Assembly: GCA_015066385.1 (NCBI GenBank)
Contig: SVOJ01000010.1
Location: 1 to 64,000, forward strand
Length of the DNA: 64,000 nucleotides
Origin: Oscillospiraceae bacterium
Lineage (GTDB): Bacteria; Bacillota; Clostridia; Oscillospirales; Acutalibacteraceae
Direction of reading: 5' to 3'
A model generated the notes under the pieces. That model was not told where the DNA came from and made no database searches. It saw only the letters and a program-made list of their open reading frames with translations. This document shows, one piece after another, positions 1-10,173 of the stretch (its first letter is position 1; every line of letters begins with the position of its first letter). Both the position numbers and the translations under genes were made by a program.

Positions 1-969
1 GGAAGACGGATAGTCAAGTCCGCTTGCAACCGAATAAACGGGTGCAGGCTCGCCGTTTTCGTCCTTGAGCATGATGCTGTTGAAGCCGTGCATAATGCCT
101 TCGGTGCCGTATTTCAGGCTTGCGGCATGGTCACCGAGTTTGGGACCTCTGCCAAGCGGTTCAATACCGTAAATATCCACGGGGTCATTCAAAAAGCCTG
201 CAAACAGACCTGCCGCATTCGAGCCGCCGCCGACACAGGCGACAATGGAAGTGGGAAGATGCCCCGTCATGTCAATGAACTGTTCTCTTGCTTCAATGCC
301 GACCACGCTCTGGAAATCGCGCACCATCATCGGGAAGGGATGCGGGCCGAGTACGGAGCCGATGCAGTAAATGGAGTCCTGATATTCCTTGCTGTAAGCA
401 TCAAAAGCGGCATCGACCGCTTCTTTGAGGGTCTGCAGACCGTGGGTGACTTCCACAACATTGGCACCTAAAATCTTCATTCTTGCCACGTTGGGAGCCT
501 GCTTTTTGATGTCCACCGTGCCCATGTAAATGTCGCATTCCAGTCCGAAATAAGCGGCAGCCGTGGCAAGGGCGACACCATGCTGACCGGCACCCGTTTC
601 GGCAATGACTTTCTTTTTGCCCATGTATTTTGCAAGCAGGGCTTCGCCCATGCAGTGATTGAGCTTGTGTGCACCCGAATGGTTGAGGTCTTCACGCTTT
701 GCATACAATTGTACCTTGCCGCCCAGAGAATCGGACAGTCTTTCAAGGTGTGTCACGGGTGTGGGTCTGCCCTGGAATTCCTTGCGGATTCGGCGCAGTT
801 CCGCAATGAATTTACGGGACTGACAAATGGAAAAATAGGCTTCGGTGATTTCAGCCATAGCGTTTTTGAGTTTTTCGTCAATGTAAACGCCGCCGTATTT
901 GCCGAAATAGCCGTCCTTATCGGGATAATTGTTAAAATAAGTATCAAAATCAATGCCGTTGTAAATCAT
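1..969 (-). CDS. trpB: Tryptophan synthase beta chain (TrpB), 3' end outside the window
   Basis: TrpB joins indole and L-serine to make tryptophan with PLP. The 323 visible residues show the family blocks: RPTP (68-71), [15 protein letters not shown] around the PLP lysine K102, and [10 protein letters not shown] with the catalytic glutamate near 124, then [10 protein letters not shown] and the phosphate-binding GGGSNA. The start ATG at 969 follows a GGAG-type ribosome site and the N-terminus fits the family. The gene is alone behind a T-box with a Trp-type specifier, so charged tRNA-Trp level should set its expression. No trpA is visible upstream; what follows 3' is outside the window. The motif HKLNH in place of the usual HKINN, and VEVTHG after the NVARM block, suggest a divergent, possibly stand-alone TrpB that salvages indole; that is inference. 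Confidence 0.93.
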   Translation of the reverse strand, partial: MIYNGIDFDTYFNNYPDKDGYFGKYGGVYIDEKLKNAMAEITEAYFSICQSRKFIAELRRIRKEFQGRPTPVTHLERLSDSLGGKVQLYAKREDLNHSGAHKLNHCMGEALLAKYMGKKKVIAETGAGQHGVALATAAAYFGLECDIYMGTVDIKKQAPNVARMKILGANVVEVTHGLQTLKEAVDAAFDAYSKEYQDSIYCIGSVLGPHPFPMMVRDFQSVVGIEAREQFIDMTGHLPTSIVACVGGGSNAAGLFAGFLNDPVDIYGIEPLGRGPKLGDHAASLKYGTEGIMHGFNSIMLKDENGEPAPVYSVASGLDYPSS

Positions 970-1080
970 AATAAAATCCTCCGTTTTTATATCAATATGT
1001 GGTTTGTTTTTTCAGTGACAGCGGCGCCATCGTTTGGTTAAAAGAAACATAAATATCAACTCCGGAAAAAAAATAAAATC

Positions 1081-1350
1081 CCTGACAGAAAAGTGCTTTC
1101 TGTCAAGGACGAATAACTTCATTATCCGCGGTGCCACCTTGTTTCACGGTTTTTCCGTGCCCTTTGCGGGATACTGACATATCCCCGGCAACTGACGTAT
1201 GCCTTACGTTGCAGAATACTCGGCTTGCGCCTTTGACTGCACCCTCAGCGGCCCATTTGATGATCTGTTTTTCGCCCGACTCGCAGCTTCACGGACTCTC
1301 TGTAGAAGCATAATCACCTTTACTTCCGCCTCAACGGTTTGATTCAATTG
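1081..1350 (-). promoter_or_regulatory. T-box riboswitch, apparent tryptophan specifier, upstream of trpB
   Basis: On the reverse strand the conserved T-box sequence AAGGTGGCACCGCG lies at 1127-1140 and is followed by a terminator (stem 1083-1091 with 1097-1105, then a U-rich run). In the stem I region the codon TGG (1253-1255) sits nine bases 5' of the conserved TGAG, where the specifier is expected, which fits tRNA-Trp. Uncharged tRNA-Trp should favour the antiterminator and allow trpB expression. The other T-box in this window aligns with the same spacing. Confidence 0.93.
1083..1105 (-). terminator. T-box regulated terminator before trpB
   Basis: A 9-bp perfect stem (1083-1091 with 1097-1105), five-base loop, is followed on the reverse strand by a U-rich stretch. 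It directly follows the T-box antiterminator sequence, so it should be the regulated terminator. Confidence 0.85.
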
Positions 1351-1356
1351 AGAATT

Positions 1357-1385
1357 ATTATAACACCCGATTTTTCGGCTGTCAA
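1357..1385 (-). promoter_or_regulatory. Sigma-A promoter of the T-box/trpB unit
   Basis: Reverse strand TTGACA (1380-1385), 17-base spacer, TATAAT (1357-1362): a full consensus match, placed just upstream of the T-box leader. Confidence 0.88.
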
Positions 1386-1429
1386 TAGATTTTTTTCATT
1401 TTTCCGTCTTTACGCTATTGTAAATCCTG

Positions 1430-2197
1430 TCAACGCATATCCATATCGGGAATTTTGGCAATTGTCCGGAACGCAGAGCCGAAGAACGGCACAAAACGCG
1501 AATCTGTGGAAAGGGCGGTAAAACGACCGTCTGCAAACACAAAATGTTCAATCAGCGGAATATCAACCGCATTCAGGACATTTGCAATGTGTGCGGTGGC
1601 CGCATAGTCAGCATTCGATGCTTTTGCCTGCCCGCTGGGATGATTGTGTGCAAGCACCACGCCGACACATTCGGATAGAATCGCCGCGCTGACAATACGG
1701 CGCGTCTGCAATGCAACTTCCGTGCCTGAACCCTCGGCAATTTCAATACATTTACCGATGGTATTGCCTGCCTGCAGACAGACCATATACAGCACTTCCC
1801 TTTTTTGCCCGACAAACAGCGGCATGAGCACTTGTGTAATTTCTTCCACATGTTTCATTTTCTTGGGTGAATCTTCTTTATCCTTCAGGTAAATACGAAA
1901 AACTTCGGGAAGCATCGTTAAAAATTGCGCCGTTTCAGCCCCGACACCATGCACCCGCTTCAGATCCTCGCAGGATGCATCGAGCACTGCCGAAAAAGAG
2001 CCGAACGTATCAAGCAGACGGTGTGCGGTATCGTTGGTATCGGCACGGGGAATGGGATAAAACAGCAACAATTCCAGAAGATTATGCGGTTCAAAATGCG
2101 CAATTCCTTCCATCGCGGCTCGTTTGCGCAATCTTTTTCTGTGTCCGCTGTGATCCACAGCGGAAACGGATTGTTTTTCATTGCGTGAAGTTTTCAT
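1430..2197 (-). CDS. radC: RadC family protein (JAB1/MPN/JAMM domain)
   Basis: The 255-residue protein has an N-terminal helix-hairpin-helix region (about 35-105, ending in HGVGAETA) and a C-terminal JAMM domain with AHNHPSG at 183-189 and the following aspartate D197, the zinc ligands of the family. RadC proteins were named for a supposed role in DNA repair, but their true substrate is not settled; the JAMM fold suggests a metal-dependent hydrolase. The length is slightly above the usual 220-230. It is monocistronic, ending before the trpB T-box promoter and divergent from the pseudouridine synthase gene. Confidence 0.9.
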   Translation of the reverse strand: MKTSRNEKQSVSAVDHSGHRKRLRKRAAMEGIAHFEPHNLLELLLFYPIPRADTNDTAHRLLDTFGSFSAVLDASCEDLKRVHGVGAETAQFLTMLPEVFRIYLKDKEDSPKKMKHVEEITQVLMPLFVGQKREVLYMVCLQAGNTIGKCIEIAEGSGTEVALQTRRIVSAAILSECVGVVLAHNHPSGQAKASNADYAATAHIANVLNAVDIPLIEHFVFADGRFTALSTDSRFVPFFGSAFRTIAKIPDMDMR

Positions 2198-2262
2198 AGT
2201 TCTCCTTGTGCAAGACTTGCTTTTTTCTTAAAAAAAGTGTATTTTATAGCTGGGTGATCTGA

Positions 2263-3243
2263 ATGAAAACTTTTACCGTCGGCAACAATGACGCGGGACA
2301 GCGTTTTGACAAATTCATTACCAAAACCGTACCGCGGCTTCCGCAATCGTTGCTTTACAAATATCTGCGAACCAAACGCATCAAACTCAACGGCAAAAAA
2401 GCGGACATATCGACCCGTATTCAGGCGGGAGATGTGGTTGAAATGTATATAAACGATGAGTTTTTTGCCCCCGTGGAGGAACGGTATTCCTTTTTGTCGG
2501 CAGGCAAGCAGCTCGATATTTTATATGAAGATGAAAACATATTGATGCTCGATAAGAAAGTCGGGCTTTTATCGCATCCCGACGAGGGAGAGTACAACGA
2601 CACGCTCATTACCCGCGTGCAACGCTATCTGTACGAAAAAGGCGAATACGACCCCAAAGCCGAAAACTCCTTTGCTCCTGCCCTTGCAAACCGCATCGAC
2701 CGCAACACGGGCGGCATAGTGATGGCGGCAAAGAATGCGGAAGCACTGCGCATTCTCAATCAGAAAATCAAGGACCGAGAAATCAAAAAACTGTATCTGT
2801 GTGTTCTCATCGGTTGTCCGAAAAAGAAAGAGGACACCATGACGGGTTACATCACCAAAGATGAGAAAAAGAATATGGTCACTGTACACGGCAATCCGCA
2901 ACCGGGCGGAAAATCCATCCGAACAAAATACAAGGTATTCGACAGCAAAGGCGGTCTTTCTCTTGTTGAAGTAGATTTGTTGACAGGCAGAACCCACCAG
3001 ATCCGTGCACATTTTGCATCCGTCGGCTGTCCTTTATTGGGCGACGGAAAATACGGCACAAACGAGCAGAACAAGCGTTTCGGCGGCTACAAAAAGCAAT
3101 GTCTTTATTCCTACAAAACGGTGTTTGAATTCACAACGGATGCGGGGATTCTCAATTACCTGAACGGCAAAGCCGTCACCGCTCCCGATGTATGGTTCAG
3201 AACCGCCTTTTATGACGGCACACTGATTCATAATAAAAAGTGA
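2263..3243 (+). CDS. RluA-family 23S rRNA pseudouridine synthase
   Basis: 326 residues: an S4 RNA-binding domain (about 14-75) and the RluA catalytic domain. The catalytic aspartate lies in NRIDRNTGG (D146), with the later family block LLTGRTHQIRAHF (about 240-252). Such enzymes turn specific uridines in rRNA into pseudouridine. The RluA, RluC and RluD targets cannot be told apart here; the S4 domain is typical of RluC/RluD forms. A promoter-like TTGCTT, 17 bases, TATTTT lies at about 2218-2246. The gene converges on ligA and shares a terminator hairpin with it. Confidence 0.9.
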   Translation: MKTFTVGNNDAGQRFDKFITKTVPRLPQSLLYKYLRTKRIKLNGKKADISTRIQAGDVVEMYINDEFFAPVEERYSFLSAGKQLDILYEDENILMLDKKVGLLSHPDEGEYNDTLITRVQRYLYEKGEYDPKAENSFAPALANRIDRNTGGIVMAAKNAEALRILNQKIKDREIKKLYLCVLIGCPKKKEDTMTGYITKDEKKNMVTVHGNPQPGGKSIRTKYKVFDSKGGLSLVEVDLLTGRTHQIRAHFASVGCPLLGDGKYGTNEQNKRFGGYKKQCLYSYKTVFEFTTDAGILNYLNGKAVTAPDVWFRTAFYDGTLIHNKK

Positions 3244-3250
3244 TTTTCAG

Positions 3251-5383
<2,133 letters not shown>

Positions 5384-5406
5384 TTATCTTTATCGGAGTT
5401 GAGAGT

Positions 5407-6912
5407 ATGCTGATTCTGACACCGCAACAAATAAGACAAGCCGAAAATGATGCAAATAAAAAAGGGCTTTCCTTTGCCGATATGATGGAGAACGCAGGCA
5501 GGGGTTGCGCTGAATATATTATAAAAAACGTCCCGCCCTGTAAAACTGCCGTGCTTTGCGGCAGCGGAAAAAACGGCGGTGACGGATATGTGATCGCGAG
5601 GTATCTTGCAGAAAACGGTTTTCGTGTCAGCGTGTACAACCTCGGCAACGGCAATGACGAACTTTCTGCAACCATGCGTGCAAAAATGCCCGATACGGTC
5701 AAAGAAGATCCGACAGAGGGATTTGCAGATACAAAACTCATCATTGATGCCGTATTCGGTATCGGTTTTCACGGTCAGTTGCCTGAAAATATAAAAAATG
5801 CGATCGACATTGCAAACGAATGTGAAGCCGTACGCATTGCCGTGGATATTCCGAGCGGTCTGCGTGCAGATTGCAAAGACGGCGACCCATATTTTCATGC
5901 AGACGAAACACTGACCATGCTTTGTTACAAGCCTGTGCACGCATATAAACCGTTCAGTGAAAAGTGCGGCAAGATCACGGTCATCCCCATCGGCTTCGAT
6001 GTAGCAGAAATTGATTCTTCCTTTAAAACACAATATCTGTCAACAGCACAGAAAATTGCCGCTATTCTGCCCAAGAAACCCTACAATTCACACAAAGGAT
6101 CAAACGGTAACACTCTGCTTGTGATGGGATGCGAAAAAATGCCCGGCGCAGCGGTGATGGCATCCAAAGGTGCTCTTTCTTCGGGTGCGGGGCTTGTGTC
6201 GCTTGCCTTCCCGGATGCTGCCTATTCTGCCATTGCACCGCAACTTCCGGAATGTCTTTTAGTGCCCTTGCAAAGTGACATGCACGGCTGTTTTGATGCG
6301 GTAAATAAAAAATATTTCGCTGACTGTTGTAATTCTTACAACAGCATCGCTTTCGGTTGCGGTGTGGCACAGCAGGAGGGCGCAGAAGAAATCTTACTTG
6401 CCCTTCTTGAAAACTACAAAGGCACACTGGTTATTGATGCCGACGGCATAAATATTTTGTCCCGTCATATAGATGTATTGGACCGCACAAATGCGATTAT
6501 TCTGCTGACACCGCATCCCGGTGAAATGAGCAGACTGACAGGAAAAAGCATTGCCGCAATCAACGCAACCCGCGAAGAAACGGCAAGGAACTTTGCCGTA
6601 ACGCACAACTGCACGGTGCTGTTAAAAGGTGCAAACACGGTGATCGTAACCCCTGACGGAATTACTTATATTAACCCCACCGGCAATGCAGGCATGGCGC
6701 GCGGCGGCAGCGGGGATCTGCTGACCGGCATCATTGCCGCACTGCTTGCCCAAGGCTTATCCGCGACCGATGCCGCACGCGCAGGTGCTTATCTGCACGG
6801 TGCAAGCGGGGACATTGCCGCACAGCGTTTCTCCCTGTTTTCCTGTACGGTGGAAAGAATGACTGCGTGTCTTCCCGAAGCATTTTTACGGTTACTCCAA
6901 CACAAGGATTGA
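5407..6912 (+). CDS. nnr: Bifunctional NAD(P)HX epimerase/dehydratase
   Basis: Repairs hydrated NADH and NADPH. The 501 residues join a YjeF_N epimerase domain (about 1-210; CGSGKNGGDG at about 50-59) to a carbohydrate-kinase-like ADP-dependent dehydratase (about 222-495), which shows LLTPHPGEM and the catalytic GGSGD in GMARGGSGDLLTG. The fusion is the common bacterial form. A GGAG-type site precedes ATG 5407. The stop is six bases before the TTG start proposed for the next gene, so the three genes 5407-8488 look like one operon. Confidence 0.96.
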   Translation: MLILTPQQIRQAENDANKKGLSFADMMENAGRGCAEYIIKNVPPCKTAVLCGSGKNGGDGYVIARYLAENGFRVSVYNLGNGNDELSATMRAKMPDTVKEDPTEGFADTKLIIDAVFGIGFHGQLPENIKNAIDIANECEAVRIAVDIPSGLRADCKDGDPYFHADETLTMLCYKPVHAYKPFSEKCGKITVIPIGFDVAEIDSSFKTQYLSTAQKIAAILPKKPYNSHKGSNGNTLLVMGCEKMPGAAVMASKGALSSGAGLVSLAFPDAAYSAIAPQLPECLLVPLQSDMHGCFDAVNKKYFADCCNSYNSIAFGCGVAQQEGAEEILLALLENYKGTLVIDADGINILSRHIDVLDRTNAIILLTPHPGEMSRLTGKSIAAINATREETARNFAVTHNCTVLLKGANTVIVTPDGITYINPTGNAGMARGGSGDLLTGIIAALLAQGLSATDAARAGAYLHGASGDIAAQRFSLFSCTVERMTACLPEAFLRLLQHKD

Positions 6913-6917
6913 TTTTT

Positions 6918-7427
6918 TTGCGTATTATCGCCGTTCTTCTGCTTCTTGCAAGTTTATGTGCCTGTTCGGCAATCCGCCCCGCACAGATAAAATGTGAACC
7001 CGTCACTTCCTTTTCCTGCACGGTAGAATGCGTGCAGGAGGAAACTGCATTCACATTCGACCTGACCGTTTCACCCGACGGCAGTTTTGCGCTGTATGTG
7101 CAACAGCCTACCCTGTTGCAAGGAGTTGGATTTTTATACACCGACGGCAATTACACGGTGGATGCAAACGGCTTGACGGACACATTCCTTGAAAGCACAT
7201 TCACGGAAAAATCACCCGTCAGATTGCTTTTCTGCGCCTTGCGGGAATTTTTATTTACGGGAACAGAAATGCTGGTTGCCCAATCAGACGGCACTTTTAT
7301 GTCACAAAAAACAATAGACAACATGTCCGTGTGTGCTGTTCTGACCAAAGACGGAACATTACAAAGCATACACTGCCCCGCAACGGACACAACATTTTCA
7401 TTCATTTACAAGGAAGAAAAGTCATGA
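6918..7427 (+). CDS. Putative lipoprotein, unknown function
   Basis: No family recognised. I place the start at TTG 6918, nine bases after an AAGGA site; an ATG further up (6867) would overlap nnr by 46 bases. The resulting 169-residue protein begins with a hydrophobic helix ending in LCAC, a lipobox-like site, so it is probably exported and lipid-anchored. The rest is beta-rich with many Thr/Phe residues. Its stop overlaps the next start as ATGA, showing translational coupling with the uridine-kinase-like gene. Confidence 0.75.
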   Translation: MRIIAVLLLLASLCACSAIRPAQIKCEPVTSFSCTVECVQEETAFTFDLTVSPDGSFALYVQQPTLLQGVGFLYTDGNYTVDANGLTDTFLESTFTEKSPVRLLFCALREFLFTGTEMLVAQSDGTFMSQKTIDNMSVCAVLTKDGTLQSIHCPATDTTFSFIYKEEKS

Positions 7428-8488
7428 CTGATGCACAAAAAACAAAAAATGCCTTGCTTGCACATTGTGGCAAATATCCGCTTCTGCAAGTGCAGGATGT
7501 TTTCAAATTCATTCACCAGAGTGCGTTCGGCTGTGAACATCTGCTGACGGATTTTCAGACGGTACTGCAACGCATTCGCACCGAAGCCGCAGAATGCAGA
7601 ACAGACATACAAGCCCCCATCGAACTGCTCGACGGGGATTTTTGCCGTGTGCATCTGTCTGTTTTACAAGACAGCCTCGGCGCAGAAACACTTGCAAAAC
7701 TTTTTATGCTGTCGGCGACCCTCGTCGAAAATGCCGCCGAAAACCTGCAAGAAAAACTGCAAGTGTTTTTATCCCTTTGCAAAAACAACGAATTGCCGTT
7801 CGCGGCACAAGAAGTGCAAAAGCAGATGGAGATCTGGCAGAAAAACGGCTTTTGTGCATGCCGTCATTCCGACATTTTCCGCAATACCTATAAGCCTTCT
7901 TACCGTGTTATCAAGAAAGAATATGCACGGCTTTTGCCTTTATTGAGCCGTATCGAAAACCTTTTACAAGAGGATAAAGATCTGCACATAGCCGTGGACG
8001 GCGGTGCCGCAAGCGGTAAGACAACACTCTCTGCTGTGTTGAAACAATTATATGATTGCACCGTTTTTCACATGGATGATTTCTTTTTACGTCCCGAACA
8101 ACGCACCCCCGAACGTTTTGCCGAAGTCGGCGGCAACGTGGACAGAGAACGTTTTCTGCAGGAAGTGATTGTGCCGTTGTCAAACAGACAACCCCTGCAA
8201 TATCGCCGTTTTGACTGTCAGACTTTTACTTTGTGCGAACCGATCACGGTCAGTCCGAAAAGATTGTGCATCACCGAAGGGTCTTACAGTTGCCACCCGC
8301 AACTTGCTCCTTTTTATGACCTGACTGTTTTTCTGGACATAGATCCCGCTTTGCAGCAACAACGTATTCTCGCACGCAACGGAGAAACATTGGGACAACG
8401 CTTTTTTGATGCGTGGATCCCCATGGAAAACACCTATTTTGACAAAACGCACATCCGCAATCGGTGCGACATCATCATAAAAATATGA
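7424..8488 (+). CDS. Two-domain protein with C-terminal uridine-kinase-like P-loop domain
   Basis: 354 residues. The C-terminal half (about 182-354) is a nucleoside-kinase fold: Walker A GGAASGKTT (about 191-199), then HMDDFF, a substrate-binding block seen in uridine kinases, and a late ARNGE region. The N-terminal about 175 residues (HCGKYPLLQVQDVFKFIHQSAFGCEH) form a domain I cannot name. It probably phosphorylates a nucleoside or small alcohol; the substrate is unknown. ATG 7424 has a GGAAG site and overlaps the lipoprotein stop. Confidence 0.8.
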   Translation: MTDAQKTKNALLAHCGKYPLLQVQDVFKFIHQSAFGCEHLLTDFQTVLQRIRTEAAECRTDIQAPIELLDGDFCRVHLSVLQDSLGAETLAKLFMLSATLVENAAENLQEKLQVFLSLCKNNELPFAAQEVQKQMEIWQKNGFCACRHSDIFRNTYKPSYRVIKKEYARLLPLLSRIENLLQEDKDLHIAVDGGAASGKTTLSAVLKQLYDCTVFHMDDFFLRPEQRTPERFAEVGGNVDRERFLQEVIVPLSNRQPLQYRRFDCQTFTLCEPITVSPKRLCITEGSYSCHPQLAPFYDLTVFLDIDPALQQQRILARNGETLGQRFFDAWIPMENTYFDKTHIRNRCDIIIKI

Positions 8489-8490
8489 GC

Positions 8491-8524
8491 AAAAAAACGG
8501 GGACGCTTCACAATGAAGCGTCCC
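8491..8524 (-). terminator. Terminator of the secreted phosphoesterase gene
   Basis: An 11-bp perfect stem (8500-8510 with 8514-8524) is followed on the reverse strand by seven U residues. On the forward strand it lacks a good U run, though it also sits just after the uridine-kinase-like gene. Confidence 0.85.
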
Positions 8525-8538
8525 TTGGCATAGATAAA

Positions 8539-9987
8539 TCAGAATGTGCCGGTCTTGATATAGGAAACCAGCAGTTGGGGAAGCATACGGATAAAGCATA
8601 CAATCCATTCGGTCAGCGTATACAATGCAAGACTTGCAAAACTCACGCCAACGCCCATGCCGTAAATATAATCGGGCGTGGAATTGTTGCCGTCATAAGT
8701 GGGCACATTCAGTCCCTGCTCTTTGGTCAGTGTCAAGGTGTCAATGCACTTGACTTCATCGGTTTCATCACTGACAACATAACTGTTGAGGGTCAGTGTG
8801 CCGCCGTCCACGGAAATGTGATTGAAGATACCGCCGATATTGGCTTCGTCAACAGAATTGAAATCCGTGCCGTTGAAATAGTTGCCGTAGCCGTCTTTCT
8901 GCACAACACAGGCATCAATGTAATCAAGAGGCATGAAATTATCAATCAGGAATTCGCGGATTTCATAACGCTTTGCACCTGCAGTACCTGCAAGAACAAA
9001 GACAGTGCCGTCTTCGTCAAGTTCATCATTGGTAAGCGGTTTGGTGCGCAGATACTGATGGTCATGACCGGACAAAACAAGGTCTACATTGCATTCTGCA
9101 AGCACGGGGCCGAGTGCTTCTTTGAGATACAGTGCATCGGGCCATTTTGCATCTTTACCGAGAGAATAAGGAGATTTGTGCATAAGAACCACTTTCCAAT
9201 CGCAAGCGGTGGAATTCATGTCGTTCTTCAGCCAACTCTGCTGCGCTGCGCTGATGCTCAGCAGGTCGTTGGTGTTGAGCACTGCAAAATGAATGTTGCC
9301 GTAATCGAAAGAATAGTTGACACCGTTGAGGTTCTGCACGCTCATGGAAGTATCCAGATTGAACATCGTTTCAAACCAATCCCAGACACCCAGACCGTCA
9401 TGGTTGCCTGCTACGGGAGCAAGGGTGGTGGCAAGATTGATTTCAGCCATGGCTTCATCATAATAATCCCATTCTTCGTTGGTGGAATCGTCAGTAAAGT
9501 CACCTAAGTTTGCAAGCAGATCCACGTCCGGGTACATTTCAAGTGCTTTGTTGACAACATTTGCACCTTTTTCAAAGTTTTCAAGGTTACTTGCCTGAAT
9601 ATCGGCAAAGAAAACAAATTCCGCTTTGTCATCACCGTCATCGGTGGTGAAAGTACCTTCTTCACTCCAGACGGTACCGTTGCCTACTTTGTAGGTATAG
9701 GTGGTACCGGGGGTCAGGTCGGTAAGAAGAACCTTGTGCACAAAGTTACCTTCCCACGCGGCAGAGGTGCCTTTGGCGGTAAATTCATTGACACCATCGG
9801 AATACACAACAACCGTATCTGTATCAACATTGGTAAACCATGTAAGACCTCTTTGTGTTTCGGTGCTGCCGTTGACAACACAGCTTACACGGAACGGATC
9901 GTTTTCTGCAGCCATTGCAAAGGGAGCACAGGTTGCAAGAAGCAACACAGACAGCAGAATGCAAAGTACTTTTTTTGTCATTTTCAT
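8539..9987 (-). CDS. Secreted purple-acid-phosphatase-like metallophosphoesterase
   Basis: 482 residues with a clear signal peptide (VLCILLSVLLLATCAPFAMA, cut near 26). A fibronectin-like N-terminal domain (about 30-120), as in purple acid phosphatases, is followed by a calcineurin-type phosphoesterase domain: FADIQ, GDFTDD, GNHDG, MHKSP and SGHDHQY supply the dinuclear metal ligands. A hydrophobic stretch near the C-terminus (about 445-475) may anchor it. It probably releases phosphate from organic esters outside the cell. It is monocistronic with its own promoter and terminator. Confidence 0.9.
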   Translation of the reverse strand: MKMTKKVLCILLSVLLLATCAPFAMAAENDPFRVSCVVNGSTETQRGLTWFTNVDTDTVVVYSDGVNEFTAKGTSAAWEGNFVHKVLLTDLTPGTTYTYKVGNGTVWSEEGTFTTDDGDDKAEFVFFADIQASNLENFEKGANVVNKALEMYPDVDLLANLGDFTDDSTNEEWDYYDEAMAEINLATTLAPVAGNHDGLGVWDWFETMFNLDTSMSVQNLNGVNYSFDYGNIHFAVLNTNDLLSISAAQQSWLKNDMNSTACDWKVVLMHKSPYSLGKDAKWPDALYLKEALGPVLAECNVDLVLSGHDHQYLRTKPLTNDELDEDGTVFVLAGTAGAKRYEIREFLIDNFMPLDYIDACVVQKDGYGNYFNGTDFNSVDEANIGGIFNHISVDGGTLTLNSYVVSDETDEVKCIDTLTLTKEQGLNVPTYDGNNSTPDYIYGMGVGVSFASLALYTLTEWIVCFIRMLPQLLVSYIKTGTF

Positions 9988-10033
9988 AGAAATTCCTCCG
10001 TTTCAATAATGGCAGAGAGCTATAAACAAATTT

Positions 10034-10062
10034 ATTTTAACACATAAATTTACATTTTACAA
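10034..10062 (-). promoter_or_regulatory. Promoter of the secreted phosphoesterase gene
   Basis: Reverse strand TTGTAA (10057-10062), 17-base spacer, TAAAAT (10034-10039), 46 bases before the start codon. Confidence 0.65.
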
Positions 10063-10086
10063 GTACAAAATTCAAATCAAACTCCA

Positions 10087-10115
10087 TTGACAAACCATGC
10101 CGAAACGTGTATACT
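10087..10115 (+). promoter_or_regulatory. Sigma-A promoter of the alaS operon
   Basis: TTGACA (10087-10092), 17-base spacer, TATACT (10110-10115). The short leader holds no T-box or other recognisable riboswitch. Confidence 0.85.
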
Positions 10116-10173
10116 ATTTTAGATTATAAATAAATAAAATTTTTCTTTTTATAAGAGAAAGGAAATCATTATT

